This document shows, piece after piece, positions 55,435 to 64,000 of a stretch of DNA of 64,000 bases. The notes beneath the pieces were generated by a model, which searched no databases, was not told where the DNA came from, and worked only from the letters and a program-made list of their open reading frames with translations. Position numbers and translations under genes: made by a program. How positions within the stretch are numbered: position 1 is the first letter of the stretch; each line of letters opens with the position of its first letter. The DNA is taken from assembly GCF_003337735.1 (NCBI RefSeq), contig NZ_QPJY01000010.1, positions 1 to 64,000 on the forward strand, in the 5' to 3' direction. This stretch comes from Thioalbus denitrificans (GTDB lineage Bacteria > Pseudomonadota > Gammaproteobacteria > DSM-26407).

Positions 55435-56061
55435 TCACAGCAGCGGGGCGAGGGCGGGCCAGACGTTCTCCAGCAGGCGGGGCTGGGCCTCGGCGGTGGG
55501 GTGGATGCCGTCCTCCTGCATCAGCCCGTCGTCGCCGCCGACGCCGTCGAGGAAGCGGGGCACCAGGGGCACGCCGCGGGTCCGGGCCACCTCCCGGAAC
55601 ACGGCGGCGAAGGCGTCGATGTAGAGCGGGCCGTAGTTGGGCGGCAGGCGCACGCCCACCAGCAGGACCCGGGCTTCCCGCTCCAGGGCCAGGTCCACCA
55701 TCGCCTCCAGGTTGGCGCGCATCTCCTCCAGGGAGATGCCGCGCAGCCCGTCGTTGCCGCCCAGCTCGATCACCACCAGGGCCGGCCGCCAGCGCTCCAG
55801 CAGCTCCGGCAGCCGGGCCCGGCCGCCGCGGGTGGTGTCGCCGCTGATGCTGGCGTTCACCACCCGCCACGGGCGGCCGTCGCCGTTGAGCCGCTGCTCC
55901 AGCCGCGCCACCCAGCCCCGGGCGGGATCGATGCCATAGCCGGCGCTGAGGCTGTCACCCAGCACCAGCAGCACCGGCGCGGCGGGGGCGGCCACGGCCG
56001 GCAGCCCCCAGACGCCCAGGATGAGCAGCAGGATGGCCGGGCCGTGGCGCAGTCGGGGCAT
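55435..56061 (-). CDS. tesA: Acyl-CoA thioesterase I / lysophospholipase L1 (GDSL)
   Basis: A 208-residue periplasmic SGNH hydrolase. A signal peptide precedes block I VLGDSLSAGYG (catalytic Ser). Block II Gly is near ISGDTT, block III is ELGGNDGLRG and block V is DGIHPTAEAQ (Asp-His). It hydrolyses thioesters and lysophospholipids. In E. coli tesA is divergent from ybbA-ybbP. Here the corresponding ABC genes are at 59556-62821, with a two-component system and mscS between. Confidence 0.95.
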   Translation of the reverse strand: MPRLRHGPAILLLILGVWGLPAVAAPAAPVLLVLGDSLSAGYGIDPARGWVARLEQRLNGDGRPWRVVNASISGDTTRGGRARLPELLERWRPALVVIELGGNDGLRGISLEEMRANLEAMVDLALEREARVLLVGVRLPPNYGPLYIDAFAAVFREVARTRGVPLVPRFLDGVGGDDGLMQEDGIHPTAEAQPRLLENVWPALAPLL

Positions 56062-56104
56062 GGGCGGGATACTCGGGCTGTCGGGGGTCGGGATGACCGC
56101 CAGG

Positions 56105-56121
56105 ATTAAGACGGACTTAAG
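56105..56121 (+). promoter_or_regulatory. PmrA/QseB-type direct-repeat box
   Basis: attaag-acgga-cttaag matches the PmrA box YTTAAG-N5-YTTAAG, with one mismatch at the first base. It lies 134 bp upstream of the OmpR-family regulator gene start and 44 bp upstream of its candidate -10. Confidence 0.65.
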
Positions 56122-56164
56122 CTAGTCCCGTTAGGGTGCTCGCCAATGTCGATGATTGTGAGGC

Positions 56165-56201
56165 TACACTATGGAACACGGACAGTGTAAGACGCTGTCC
56201 G
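56165..56201 (+). promoter_or_regulatory. Candidate -10 and leader palindrome of the response-regulator operon
   Basis: TACACT at 56165-56170 is a good -10. It is followed at 56179-56201 by cggacag-N9-ctgtccg, a perfect 7-bp inverted repeat that could be an operator or a hairpin in the 5' leader. Confidence 0.45.
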
Positions 56202-56254
56202 TTCCCCTGCCGGCCACGGAACCGGTCCGGGGGGAGCGTGCGGGAGAGGAGTCG

Positions 56255-56920
56255 ATGCGGCTGCTGCTGGTGGAGGACGATTCGCTGCTGGGCGACGGCA
56301 TTCGCGCCGGCCTCGAACAGGGCGGGAACACGGTGGACTGGGTCCGTGACGGCGTGGCCGCCGACCTGGCCCTGCGCGACGGCGCCTATGACGCCGCCAT
56401 CCTGGACCTGAACCTGCCGCGACGCGACGGACTGCGGGTGCTGCGCGACCTGCGCGAGCGCGGCGACGAGGTTCCCGTGCTGATCCTCACCGCCCGCGAC
56501 ACCGTCTCCGACCGCGTGACCGGGCTCGACACGGGCGCCGACGACTACCTGGTCAAGCCCTTCGATCTGGACGAGCTATCCGCCCGCCTGCGGGCCCTGG
56601 TGCGCCGGCGCGCCGGCCGCGCCACCCCCCTGCTGACCCACGGCAGCCTGGTGCTGGATCCCGCCGCGCGGACCGTCACCGCGGCGGGCCAGGCGGTGGA
56701 TCTGGCCCCGAAGGAGTTCGCCATCCTGCTCACCCTGCTGGAGAACGCCGGGCGGGTCGTCTCCCGCGGCCGGCTCGAGGAGAGCCTCTACGGCTGGGAC
56801 GAGGGGGTGGAGAGCAACGCCATCGAGGTCCACATCCACCACCTGCGGCGCAAGCTCGGCCGGGATCTCATCCGCACCGTCCGCGGGGTGGGCTACCTCG
56901 TGGATCGTCGCGACGGCTGA
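56255..56920 (+). CDS. OmpR-family response regulator (QseB/PmrA-like)
   Basis: A 221-residue regulator. Receiver: EDD at the N-terminus, phospho-Asp in AAILDLNLPRRDG, Thr in ILTAR, Lys in YLVKPFD. A winged-helix domain at the C-terminus has LAPKEFAILLTLLENAG and IEVHIHHLRRKLGRDLIRTV. The 'GADDYLVKPFDLDEL' wording and the box upstream suit the QseB/PmrA group. ATG at 56255 has GGGAGAGGAG upstream. The kinase gene follows by 6 bp. Confidence 0.94.
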   Translation: MRLLLVEDDSLLGDGIRAGLEQGGNTVDWVRDGVAADLALRDGAYDAAILDLNLPRRDGLRVLRDLRERGDEVPVLILTARDTVSDRVTGLDTGADDYLVKPFDLDELSARLRALVRRRAGRATPLLTHGSLVLDPAARTVTAAGQAVDLAPKEFAILLTLLENAGRVVSRGRLEESLYGWDEGVESNAIEVHIHHLRRKLGRDLIRTVRGVGYLVDRRDG

Positions 56921-56926
56921 TCCGGC

Positions 56927-58297
56927 ATGCCCTTCATTCCCTCCATCCGCCGCCGGCTGCTGCTGGTGCTGATGCCGGTGCTGCTGCTCGGCTGGACCGG
57001 GATGGCGGCCTGGACCTGGTACGACACCGCCCACGAGATCGAGGAGGTCTACGACGCCACCCTGGCGCAGACGGCGCGGCTGCTCCTGGCCCAGGTCCGC
57101 TACCTCCTGCACGAGAAGTCCGAGCAGGAAGCCGACCGCCACGACATGGAGATCTCGGCGGAGGGACCCGGGCACAAGTACGAATCGAAGATCGCCTTCA
57201 GCGTCCGCACCACCGCCGGCGCCCGGCTGCTCCATACCCCCGGCGCACCGGACTTCGCCACCGCGGCAGCGGACGGCTACCGGGACGAGGTGCTCGACGA
57301 CGCGCCCTGGCGGGTCTTCAGCCTGCAGGATCGCGAACGCGGCATCCTGGTGCAGACGGGGCAGAAGTACGAGGTGCGCCACGAGCTCGTACTCTACATC
57401 ACCCTCAACACCCTGGGTCCCATGCTGCTGGCCCTGCCGCTGCTGGCCCTGCTCACCTGGTTCAGCGTCGGCCGCAGCCTGCGGCCGCTGAACCAGCTGG
57501 CGGCGGCCGTGGCACGGCGCCGGCCCGACGCCCTGGAGCCGGTGGCCGAGAGCCGGGTGCCCAGCGAGGCGCGCCCCCTGGTCGCCGCCATCAACCAGCT
57601 GATCAAACGGATGGCCCAGGCCTTCGACCGCGAACGGCGCTTCACCGCCGATGCCGCCCACGAGCTGCGCACTCCGCTGGCCGCCCTCAAGACCCAGGCC
57701 CAGGTGGCGCTGCGGGCCGGGGACGACACGGTGCGGGCCAACGCCCTGCGCCAGATCAACCACGGCGTGGACCGTTCGACCCGGCTGCTGGAGCAGCTCC
57801 TGACCCTGGCGCGGATGGATGCGCACCACGCGACGACCGGGGCGGAGTCGGTGGATCTCGGCAGGCTGGTCGCGGAGTGCGTGGCCGAGGCGGCGCCGGA
57901 GGCGCTCGCCCGCGACGTGGAGGTGGGGCTCGACGCGCCCGCCGGGGACTACGTGATCCATGGCAGCGCGGGCGCCCTCGGCGTGCTGCTGCGCAACCTG
58001 CTGGACAACGCCCTCCGCTACACGCCGGCGGGGGGCGAGGTCAGCGTCGGCCTCCAGGAGCAGGCCCGGGGCGTCACGCTCTGCGTCACCGACACCGGGC
58101 CGGGTATTCCCCCGGAGGAGCGCGAGGCGGTGTTCGAACGCTTCCGCCGCGGCGCCGATGCCGCGGCGCCGGGCAGCGGCCTGGGGCTGTCCATCGTCAA
58201 GCGCATCGCCGAGCTGCACGGCAGCCGGGTCCGCCTGGAGGCGGGCCCCGGCGGCGCGGGGCTGCGGGTCTGCGTGACCCTGCCCCGCGACCGCTGA
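56927..58297 (+). CDS. QseC/PmrB-like sensor histidine kinase
   Basis: A 456-residue kinase. TM1 is about 10-30, a periplasmic 2CSK_N-like sensor about 31-155, and TM2 about 158-182. HAMP follows (PLNQLAAAVARRRPD). HisKA has the H-box FTADAAHELRTPLAALK, and HATPase has NLLDNALRYTPAGG, DTGPGIPPEE and GSGLGLSIVKRI. Together with the preceding regulator it forms a complete pair; the signal is unknown (QseC relatives respond to envelope or metal conditions). Confidence 0.93.
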   Translation: MPFIPSIRRRLLLVLMPVLLLGWTGMAAWTWYDTAHEIEEVYDATLAQTARLLLAQVRYLLHEKSEQEADRHDMEISAEGPGHKYESKIAFSVRTTAGARLLHTPGAPDFATAAADGYRDEVLDDAPWRVFSLQDRERGILVQTGQKYEVRHELVLYITLNTLGPMLLALPLLALLTWFSVGRSLRPLNQLAAAVARRRPDALEPVAESRVPSEARPLVAAINQLIKRMAQAFDRERRFTADAAHELRTPLAALKTQAQVALRAGDDTVRANALRQINHGVDRSTRLLEQLLTLARMDAHHATTGAESVDLGRLVAECVAEAAPEALARDVEVGLDAPAGDYVIHGSAGALGVLLRNLLDNALRYTPAGGEVSVGLQEQARGVTLCVTDTGPGIPPEEREAVFERFRRGADAAAPGSGLGLSIVKRIAELHGSRVRLEAGPGGAGLRVCVTLPRDR

Positions 58298-58302
58298 GCG
58301 CC

Positions 58303-59124
58303 TCAGGCGGCCTGCTGCCCCTTGAGGTGCACATCCCGCTGCGGATAGGGGATGGAGATGCCGGCGGCATCGAAGCGGCGCTTCACCGTCTCGTTGAGAT
58401 CGAAGTAGACGCTCCAGTAGTCGGCCGTCGCCACCCAGGGGCGCACGGCGAAGTTGACGCTGCTGTCCGCCAGCGCCAGCACCCCGATGGTGGGCGCGGG
58501 ATCCTTCAGCACCCGTTCATCGGCGGCGAGAATCTCCTGCAGGAGCGACTTCACCTGCTGCAGGTCGTCCCCGTAGCCCACGCCGAACACCAGGTCGATG
58601 CGGCGGGTCTCCTTGGCCGAGTAGTTGGTGATGCTGTCGCCCATGATCTTGTTGTTGGGGACGTAGACGGTCTTGTTGTCGCCCGTGCGCAGCTTGGTGG
58701 TGACGATCTGGATCTCCTCCACCACGCCGGCCACCCCCCCGGCCTCGATGAAGTCACCCACCCTGAAGGGGCGGAACATGATCATCAGCGCGCCGGCGGC
58801 GAAGTTGGCCAGCGAGCCCTGGAAAGCGAGGCCGACGGCCAGGCCGGCGGCGCCGATGACCGCGATGAAGGAGGTGGTCTGCATGCCCAGCTGGCCGAGG
58901 GCGGAAATGACCACGAACACCAGCAGCGCCACGTAGGCCACGTTGACGATGAAGCTGGTGAGGGTCGCGTCCACTTTCGCCCGGACCAGGCCCCTGCGCA
59001 GCAGGTTCGCGAGCATCCTGGCCACCCAGCGGCCGAGGATCAGTACCACCAGTGCGCCGAGCACCTTCAGCCCGTAGAGCGCCAGGAGCTCCTGGCCGCT
59101 GGCGAGAATGTTCTGGAAGTCCAT
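58303..59124 (-). CDS. mscS: Small-conductance mechanosensitive channel MscS
   Basis: A 273-residue MscS-family channel. Three N-terminal membrane helices; the pore helix TM3 reads GLAVGLAFQGSLANFAAGAL, rich in Gly/Ala as required for gating. The C-terminal beta/vestibule domain has FRVGDFIEAGGVAGVVEEIQ and VYVPNNKIMGDSITNYS. It releases solutes on hypo-osmotic shock. ATG at 59124 with GGAGAGAGA upstream. Its stop is 5 bp from the convergent kinase stop. Confidence 0.95.
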   Translation of the reverse strand: MDFQNILASGQELLALYGLKVLGALVVLILGRWVARMLANLLRRGLVRAKVDATLTSFIVNVAYVALLVFVVISALGQLGMQTTSFIAVIGAAGLAVGLAFQGSLANFAAGALMIMFRPFRVGDFIEAGGVAGVVEEIQIVTTKLRTGDNKTVYVPNNKIMGDSITNYSAKETRRIDLVFGVGYGDDLQQVKSLLQEILAADERVLKDPAPTIGVLALADSSVNFAVRPWVATADYWSVYFDLNETVKRRFDAAGISIPYPQRDVHLKGQQAA

Positions 59125-59264
59125 GTTGTCTCTCTCCGTCCGGAAACCGCGTGGGAACCAATCAACCCGGCACTTGCCCAACAGGCAGGAGCCCCGCCCC
59201 GGAAATCATGTTCAGCGGCGCTTCCCCGGGGCTCTGCATGTACCTTCCGGGTCAAGGCACTACA

Positions 59265-59459
59265 CTAGTGTACTGCGCCGCTCTTGGAGGTACTTTCAGA
59301 GCCCCCCGAAAGTGCCAGGACAAGGCGCAGTGCGCAGGCAATGGTTGTTCCCTTGCCAAGCGCTGCAACGCCGTCATGGCGCTTTCGGGGGGCTCCCTGC
59401 GGGCGCGCCGCTGGCCGGCGACTCGCTGAATGTGCCTCCAAGAGTGGTGCAGTACACTA
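59265..59459. mobile_element. 195-bp non-coding element with 28-bp imperfect terminal inverted repeats
   Basis: Left end tagtgtactgcgccgctctt (59265-59284, continuing to 59292) and right end 59432-59459 agree at about 24 of 28 positions in inverted orientation. A second inverted pair inside (gagccccccgaaagtgcc at 59300-59317; ggcgctttcggggggctc at 59379-59396) extends the hairpin. A third small hairpin is at 59337-59357 (ggcaatggttgttcccttgcc). No gene. MITE-like. It fills the 430-bp gap between mscS and the ybbA-like gene. Confidence 0.75.
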
Positions 59460-59555
59460 ACCCGAATGACCGGCGACCGCGGCCATCACTTTGTAAACTT
59501 TTGCGGCCCGCCGGCCCGGCGCCCGCAACCGCCCGCAGACAGGAAATCCACCACC

Positions 59556-60269
59556 ATGACGTCGAACCGGGGTTCCACTCCCATGGTCCATGCCGAGGCG
59601 CTCGGCAAGCAGGTCACCACCACCGCCGGTGAACTGACCATCCTGGAGGACGTGCGCCTCAGCGTCGCGGCCGGCGAGTCGGTCGCGGTGGTGGGCGCCT
59701 CCGGTTCCGGCAAGTCCACCCTGCTGGGGCTGCTGGCGGGGCTGGACACCCCCAGCCACGGCCGGGTCCTCCTCGACGGGGTGGAGCTGGGCGCCCTGGA
59801 CGAGGACGGCCGCGCGGCCGTGCGCGCCGGCCGCGTGGGCTTCGTGTTCCAGGCCTTCCAGCTGCTGCCGAGCCTCACCGCCCTGGAGAACGTGATGCTG
59901 CCCCTGGAGCTGGAGGGGCAGGCCAGCGCCCGCGGGCGGGCCCGCGAGCTGCTGGAGCTGGCCGGGCTCGGCAGCCGGCTCGACCACTATCCCAGCCAGC
60001 TCTCCGGCGGCGAGCAGCAGCGGGTGGCCATCGCGCGGGCCTTCGCCAACGAGCCCCGGGTGCTGTTCGCGGACGAACCCACCGGCAACCTGGACCGCGG
60101 CACCGGCGCCCGGGTGATGGAGCTGCTGTTCAACCTCAACCGCGATCACCACACCACCCTGGTGCTGGTAACCCACGACGAGGCCCTGGCCGGACGCTGC
60201 GACCGCCGCCTGCTGCTCGACGCCGGGCGCATCGTCGGCGAGCAAGCCGGCGCCCTGCGGGCGGGATAA
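59556..60269 (+). CDS. ybbA: ABC transporter ATPase, YbbA/LolD type
   Basis: A 237-residue ATPase: Walker [11 protein letters not shown]-loop VFQAFQLLP, signature [14 protein letters not shown], Walker [13 protein letters not shown] and H-switch VTHD. The MacB/LolD group works with FtsX-type permeases; the next gene encodes one 32 bp downstream. ATG 59556 follows AGGAA; ATG 59583 is possible. In E. coli ybbA-ybbP sits beside tesA; function is not firmly known. Confidence 0.93.
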   Translation: MTSNRGSTPMVHAEALGKQVTTTAGELTILEDVRLSVAAGESVAVVGASGSGKSTLLGLLAGLDTPSHGRVLLDGVELGALDEDGRAAVRAGRVGFVFQAFQLLPSLTALENVMLPLELEGQASARGRARELLELAGLGSRLDHYPSQLSGGEQQRVAIARAFANEPRVLFADEPTGNLDRGTGARVMELLFNLNRDHHTTLVLVTHDEALAGRCDRRLLLDAGRIVGEQAGALRAG

Positions 60270-60301
60270 GGGACAAAATCCCCCCCACCCGGCAGGCGAC
60301 C

Positions 60302-62821
60302 ATGCTCATGCAGACACCACGCCCCTCACTCACCCGCCAGGCCCTGCGCCTCTCCCTGCGGCTGCTCAAGCGCGAGTGGCGCTCGGGTGAGCTGCGGGTG
60401 CTGGCGCTGGCGCTGGTGGTGGCGGTGGCGGGCATCACCTCGGTGGGCTTCTTCACCGACCGCATCGCCCGGCTGCTGGAGGACCAGGCCGGGGAGCTGC
60501 TGGCCGCGGACCTGGTGGTGCGCGGCTCCCGGCCGCTGGAGTCCGGGCTCTCCGACCAGGCCACGGCCGCCGGGCTCGAGCAGACGCGGACGGTGAGCTT
60601 CGCCAGCGTGGTGAGCAGCAACGGCCGGCTGCAGCTCGCGGAGGTGAAGGCGGTGGCCCCGGGCTATCCCCTGCGCGGGCAGCTGCGCACCGCGCCGGCG
60701 CCCTATGCCGCGGATGCTCCCACCGACGCCATTCCCGCCCCCGGCGAGGCCTGGCTCGATCCGCGCCTGCTGGCCCAGCTCGGGGTGGGCGTGGGAGACC
60801 CCGTCACCGTGGGCGCGGCCGAGCTGCGGGTGGGAGCGGTGCTCGCCTTCGAACCCGACGCCGGCTCGGTGTTCTTCTTCAACTTCGCCCCGCGCATGCT
60901 CATGAACGCCGCGGACCTCCCCGCCACCCAGGTCATCCAGCCCGGCAGCCGGGTCTCCTACCGCCTGCTGGTGGCCGGTCCGCGGGACGCCCAGCAGCGC
61001 TTCCGCGACTGGCTCGAGCCGCGCCTGCAGGCGGGCCAGCGCCTGATCACGCCCCGCGACGCCCGCCCGCAGCTGCGCACCGCGCTCGATCGCGGCGGGC
61101 GCTTTCTCACCCTGTCGGCGCTGGTGAGCGTCATCCTGGCCGGGGTCGCCATCGCCACCGCGGCCCGCCGCTACACCCAGCGCCACTACGACACCGCCGC
61201 GGTGCTGCGCTGCCTCGGCGCCACCCAGCCCCTCATCAGCCGTGTCTTCACCCTGCAGCTGCTGTGGCTGGGACTGGCCGCCTCGCTGGCCGGCTGCCTG
61301 CTGGGCTACCTGGCCCAGGCCGGGCTGGCGCAGTTCCTCGGCGACCTGGTGGCCGGCCAGCTGCCGCCGCCGTCGTTCGCCCCGGTGCCCCTCGGGTTCG
61401 CCACCGGGCTGGTGATTCTGCTCGGCTTCGCCCTGCCGCCCCTGCTGCGCCTGCGCCGGGTCCCGCCGGTGCGGGTGCTGCGCCGCGATCTCGGCCCCGC
61501 CGGCACCGGCAACCGGCTGCTCTACCTGCTCGCCACCGCCGCCGTCGCGGCGCTGGTGGTCTGGCATACCCGCGACCCGCGCCTCTCGGGCATGGTGCTG
61601 GGCGGCGGCGCCGTCACCCTGGCCGCCCTCTACGGCCTGGCGCTGCTGCTGGTGCGCGCCACCGGCGGACTGCGCGGCCGGGTGGGCGTCGCCTGGCGCT
61701 TCGGCCTGGCCAACATCGCCCGCCGCTCCCGCGGCAGCGTGGCCCAGGTGCTGGCCTTCGGCGTCGGCATCATGGCCATGCTCCTGCTCACCCTGGTGCG
61801 CGCCGACCTGCTGGCCGGCTGGCGCGACACCATCCCGCCGGACGCCCCCAACCAGTTCCTCATCAACATCCAGCCCGACGAGGTGGCGCCCCTGCGCGCC
61901 TTCCTCGCCGGGCGCGGCCACGGCGATCCCGGGCTCCACCCGATGGTGCGCGGGCGGCTGGTGGGCATCAACGGCCGCGCCGTGACGCCGGGGGACTACG
62001 AGGAGACCCGCGCCCAGCGGCTGGTGGCGCGGGAGTTCAACCTTTCCTGGACGGGGCGGCTGGCCCCGGACAACCGCATCAGCGCCGGCAGCTGGGCCGA
62101 CACCGAGCGCCGCGGCGGACTGTCGGTGGAGGAGGGGCTGGCCGAGACCCTCGGCATCGGGCTGGGGGACACCCTGCTCTTCCGGGTCGCCGAGCAGACC
62201 TTCAGCGCCCCGGTCACCAGCCTGCGCACGGTGGAATGGGACTCGTTCCGGGTGAACTTCTTCGTGCTGTTTCCGCCCGGGGTGCTGGACGGGATGCCGG
62301 CCACCTGGATCACCAGCTTCCACCTGGCGGAGAAGGATCGCGCGCTGCTCGGCGCGCTGGTGCAGCGCTTCCCCAGCGTCACCATCATCGACGTGGAGGC
62401 GGTGATGACCCAGGTCCGCTCCATCATCGAGCGGGTGAGCCTGGCGGTGGAGTATGTCTTCCTGTTCACCCTGCTGGCCGGGCTGGTGGTGCTCTACGCC
62501 GCCATCCAGTCCACCCAGGACGAGCGCCTCTACGAGGGGGCGGTGCTGCGCACGCTGGGCGCGCGCCGGCGCGTTCTGCTGCAGGGACTGGCGGCGGAGT
62601 TCCTCACCCTCGGCCTGCTGGCCGGTCTGCTGGCGGCGCTGGCCGCGAGCGCGGTGGGCTACGTGCTGGCGGCCCACGTGTTCCACCTCGCCTACCACTT
62701 CAATCCCTGGCTGTGGCTCGCCGGGGCGCTGGGCGGTACCCTGGGGGTGGGCATCGCCGGGGTGGCCGGCACCCGCGCCGTGCTGCGCCAGCCCCCCCTG
62801 CGGGTCCTGCGGGGACTGTGA
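60302..62821 (+). CDS. ybbP: FtsX-family ABC permease YbbP
   Basis: An 839-residue permease with about ten membrane segments in the YbbP layout (two FtsX domains). The first helix is ALALVVAVAGITSVGFF, followed by a large periplasmic domain. The FtsX-type region has SVILAGVAIATAARRYTQRH, the central membrane cluster follows, and the second FtsX domain ends with AGTRAVLRQPPLRVLRGL. It probably moves or remodels lipids or lipoproteins with the YbbA-like ATPase. Start ATG 60302. Confidence 0.92.
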   Translation: MLMQTPRPSLTRQALRLSLRLLKREWRSGELRVLALALVVAVAGITSVGFFTDRIARLLEDQAGELLAADLVVRGSRPLESGLSDQATAAGLEQTRTVSFASVVSSNGRLQLAEVKAVAPGYPLRGQLRTAPAPYAADAPTDAIPAPGEAWLDPRLLAQLGVGVGDPVTVGAAELRVGAVLAFEPDAGSVFFFNFAPRMLMNAADLPATQVIQPGSRVSYRLLVAGPRDAQQRFRDWLEPRLQAGQRLITPRDARPQLRTALDRGGRFLTLSALVSVILAGVAIATAARRYTQRHYDTAAVLRCLGATQPLISRVFTLQLLWLGLAASLAGCLLGYLAQAGLAQFLGDLVAGQLPPPSFAPVPLGFATGLVILLGFALPPLLRLRRVPPVRVLRRDLGPAGTGNRLLYLLATAAVAALVVWHTRDPRLSGMVLGGGAVTLAALYGLALLLVRATGGLRGRVGVAWRFGLANIARRSRGSVAQVLAFGVGIMAMLLLTLVRADLLAGWRDTIPPDAPNQFLINIQPDEVAPLRAFLAGRGHGDPGLHPMVRGRLVGINGRAVTPGDYEETRAQRLVAREFNLSWTGRLAPDNRISAGSWADTERRGGLSVEEGLAETLGIGLGDTLLFRVAEQTFSAPVTSLRTVEWDSFRVNFFVLFPPGVLDGMPATWITSFHLAEKDRALLGALVQRFPSVTIIDVEAVMTQVRSIIERVSLAVEYVFLFTLLAGLVVLYAAIQSTQDERLYEGAVLRTLGARRRVLLQGLAAEFLTLGLLAGLLAALAASAVGYVLAAHVFHLAYHFNPWLWLAGALGGTLGVGIAGVAGTRAVLRQPPLRVLRGL

Positions 62822-62850
62822 GAGTTCGGGAGACCATCCAGCCGCTACCC

Positions 62851-63543
62851 ATGGACACCGTTCGCGCCATCACCTTCGACCTCGACGACACCCTGTGGGA
62901 CAACCGCCCGGTGCTGCTGGCTGCCGAGGCGGCGCTCCACGCCTGGCTGGAGGAGCACTACCCGCGCATCACCGCCCGCCACTCGGTGGAGTCGCTGCGG
63001 GCCGAACGGCTGGCCCTGGCCGAGCGGGAGCCGCGGCTGCGCCACCACATGACAGCCCTGCGCAAGGCCTCGCTGGCCGCGGCGGCAACCGCCGCCGGCT
63101 ACCCGGCGGAACCGACGGCGGAGGCCGCCTTCGAGGTGTTCCTGGCGGCCCGCCAGCGGGTCACCCCCTACCCCGACGTGGTGCCGGCCATCCGCCGGCT
63201 GCAGGCGGCGGGCTTCGTGGTGGGCGCGCTCACCAACGGCAATGCCGACGTGCGGCGCATCGGCCTGGGAGACCTGTTCGCCTTCGCCCTCCAGGCCGAG
63301 GAGGTGGGTGCGCCGAAGCCCCATCCCCGGCTGTTCGAGGCCGCCTGCGAGCGGGCGGGCGTCGACCCCGGGGCCCTGCTGCACGTGGGCGACGAGCCGG
63401 AGACCGACATCGCCGGGGCCCGCGCCGCCGGCGTCCGCGCGGTGTGGATGAACCGCCTCGGCCACCCGCCCCCGGCGGAGCACCGCCCGGACGCGGAGGT
63501 CCGCGACATGGACGGGCTGCTGGAGCTGCTCGGCCTCCGCTGA
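62851..63543 (+). CDS. yigB: HAD-family phosphatase YigB
   Basis: A 230-residue HAD hydrolase: motif I FDLDDTLWDN (nucleophile Asp), motif II ALTNGN, motif III Lys in GAPKPHPRLF, motif IV HVGDEPETDIAGARAAG. It matches YigB, a phosphatase acting on FMN and the riboflavin intermediate 5-amino-6-(5-phospho-D-ribitylamino)uracil. In E. coli yigB follows xerC; here it is 7.6 kb away. A GTG at 62818 overlapping the ybbP stop is an alternative start. Confidence 0.9.
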   Translation: MDTVRAITFDLDDTLWDNRPVLLAAEAALHAWLEEHYPRITARHSVESLRAERLALAEREPRLRHHMTALRKASLAAAATAAGYPAEPTAEAAFEVFLAARQRVTPYPDVVPAIRRLQAAGFVVGALTNGNADVRRIGLGDLFAFALQAEEVGAPKPHPRLFEAACERAGVDPGALLHVGDEPETDIAGARAAGVRAVWMNRLGHPPPAEHRPDAEVRDMDGLLELLGLR

Positions 63544-63560
63544 CCCGACCGGCTGCCGGG

Positions 63561-64000
<440 letters not shown>

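Overview
The window is a GC-rich (roughly 70%) chromosomal segment with dense housekeeping genes and no rRNA, tRNA, phage or complete insertion sequence that I can recognise. Gene content and order point to a gammaproteobacterium: hemC-hemD beside algZ-algR and divergent argH; lptM-lysA-dapF-DUF484-xerC; tesA near ybbAB-type ABC genes; ubiD near a ferredoxin-type reductase. Sulfur genes (soxYZ, a two-cysteine dsrC, a sulfide:quinone reductase-like flavoprotein) and an Allochromatium-type ferredoxin suggest a chemolithotrophic sulfur oxidiser of the Chromatiales/Ectothiorhodospiraceae kind. The genus cannot be fixed from the sequence alone.

Layout. 1-9 kb: mutM, an S24-like protein, a Gly/Asn- and Ala-rich exported protein, two Sel1-repeat proteins, ggt, ferredoxin, coaD, a drug/metabolite exporter. 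9-12.4 kb: two minus-strand groups containing a metallo-beta-lactamase-fold protein and an SQR-like flavoprotein. 12.6-24.8 kb: hemB, ppx, rhlB, trxA, rho, glgP, ubiD, dsrC, a 2Fe-2S flavin reductase. 24.9-32.7 kb: hemD, hemC, a periplasmic thioredoxin, algR, algZ, argH, a MazG-like protein and small envelope proteins. 32.9-38.8 kb: soxZ, soxY, a sigma54-dependent response regulator, its sensor kinase, and a beta-propeller/cytochrome c fusion. 39-50.8 kb: the most unusual region, a likely peptide natural-product (RiPP) locus. 50.8-64 kb: lysine/cell-wall genes, xerC, tesA, a QseBC/PmrAB-like two-component system, mscS, an ABC transporter pair, yigB and a truncated CoA-transferase.

The candidate new system is at 39063-50781. 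A 46-residue peptide with five cysteines in its last 18 residues is followed by three different radical SAM/SPASM enzymes, an ABC-2 exporter pair and a TonB-dependent receptor. Immediately upstream lies a second TonB receptor with a signalling (STN) domain, divergent from a FecI-like sigma factor and FecR-like regulator. The arrangement parallels metallophore loci such as methanobactin (precursor, tailoring enzymes, exporter, TonB receptor, FecI/FecR) but uses radical SAM chemistry. My inference is a radical-SAM-matured, probably metal-binding peptide that is exported, recaptured and sensed.

Two other points stand out. soxY is preceded by a near-consensus sigma54 promoter and two phased inverted repeats, with a sigma54 activator gene next door, so thiosulfate-oxidation genes appear to be under two-component/sigma54 control. 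The intergenic spaces hold at least ten elements built the same way: two inverted arms, each made of short 7-12 bp direct repeats, 60-180 bp apart, belonging to several sequence families. One of them splits hemC from hemD.
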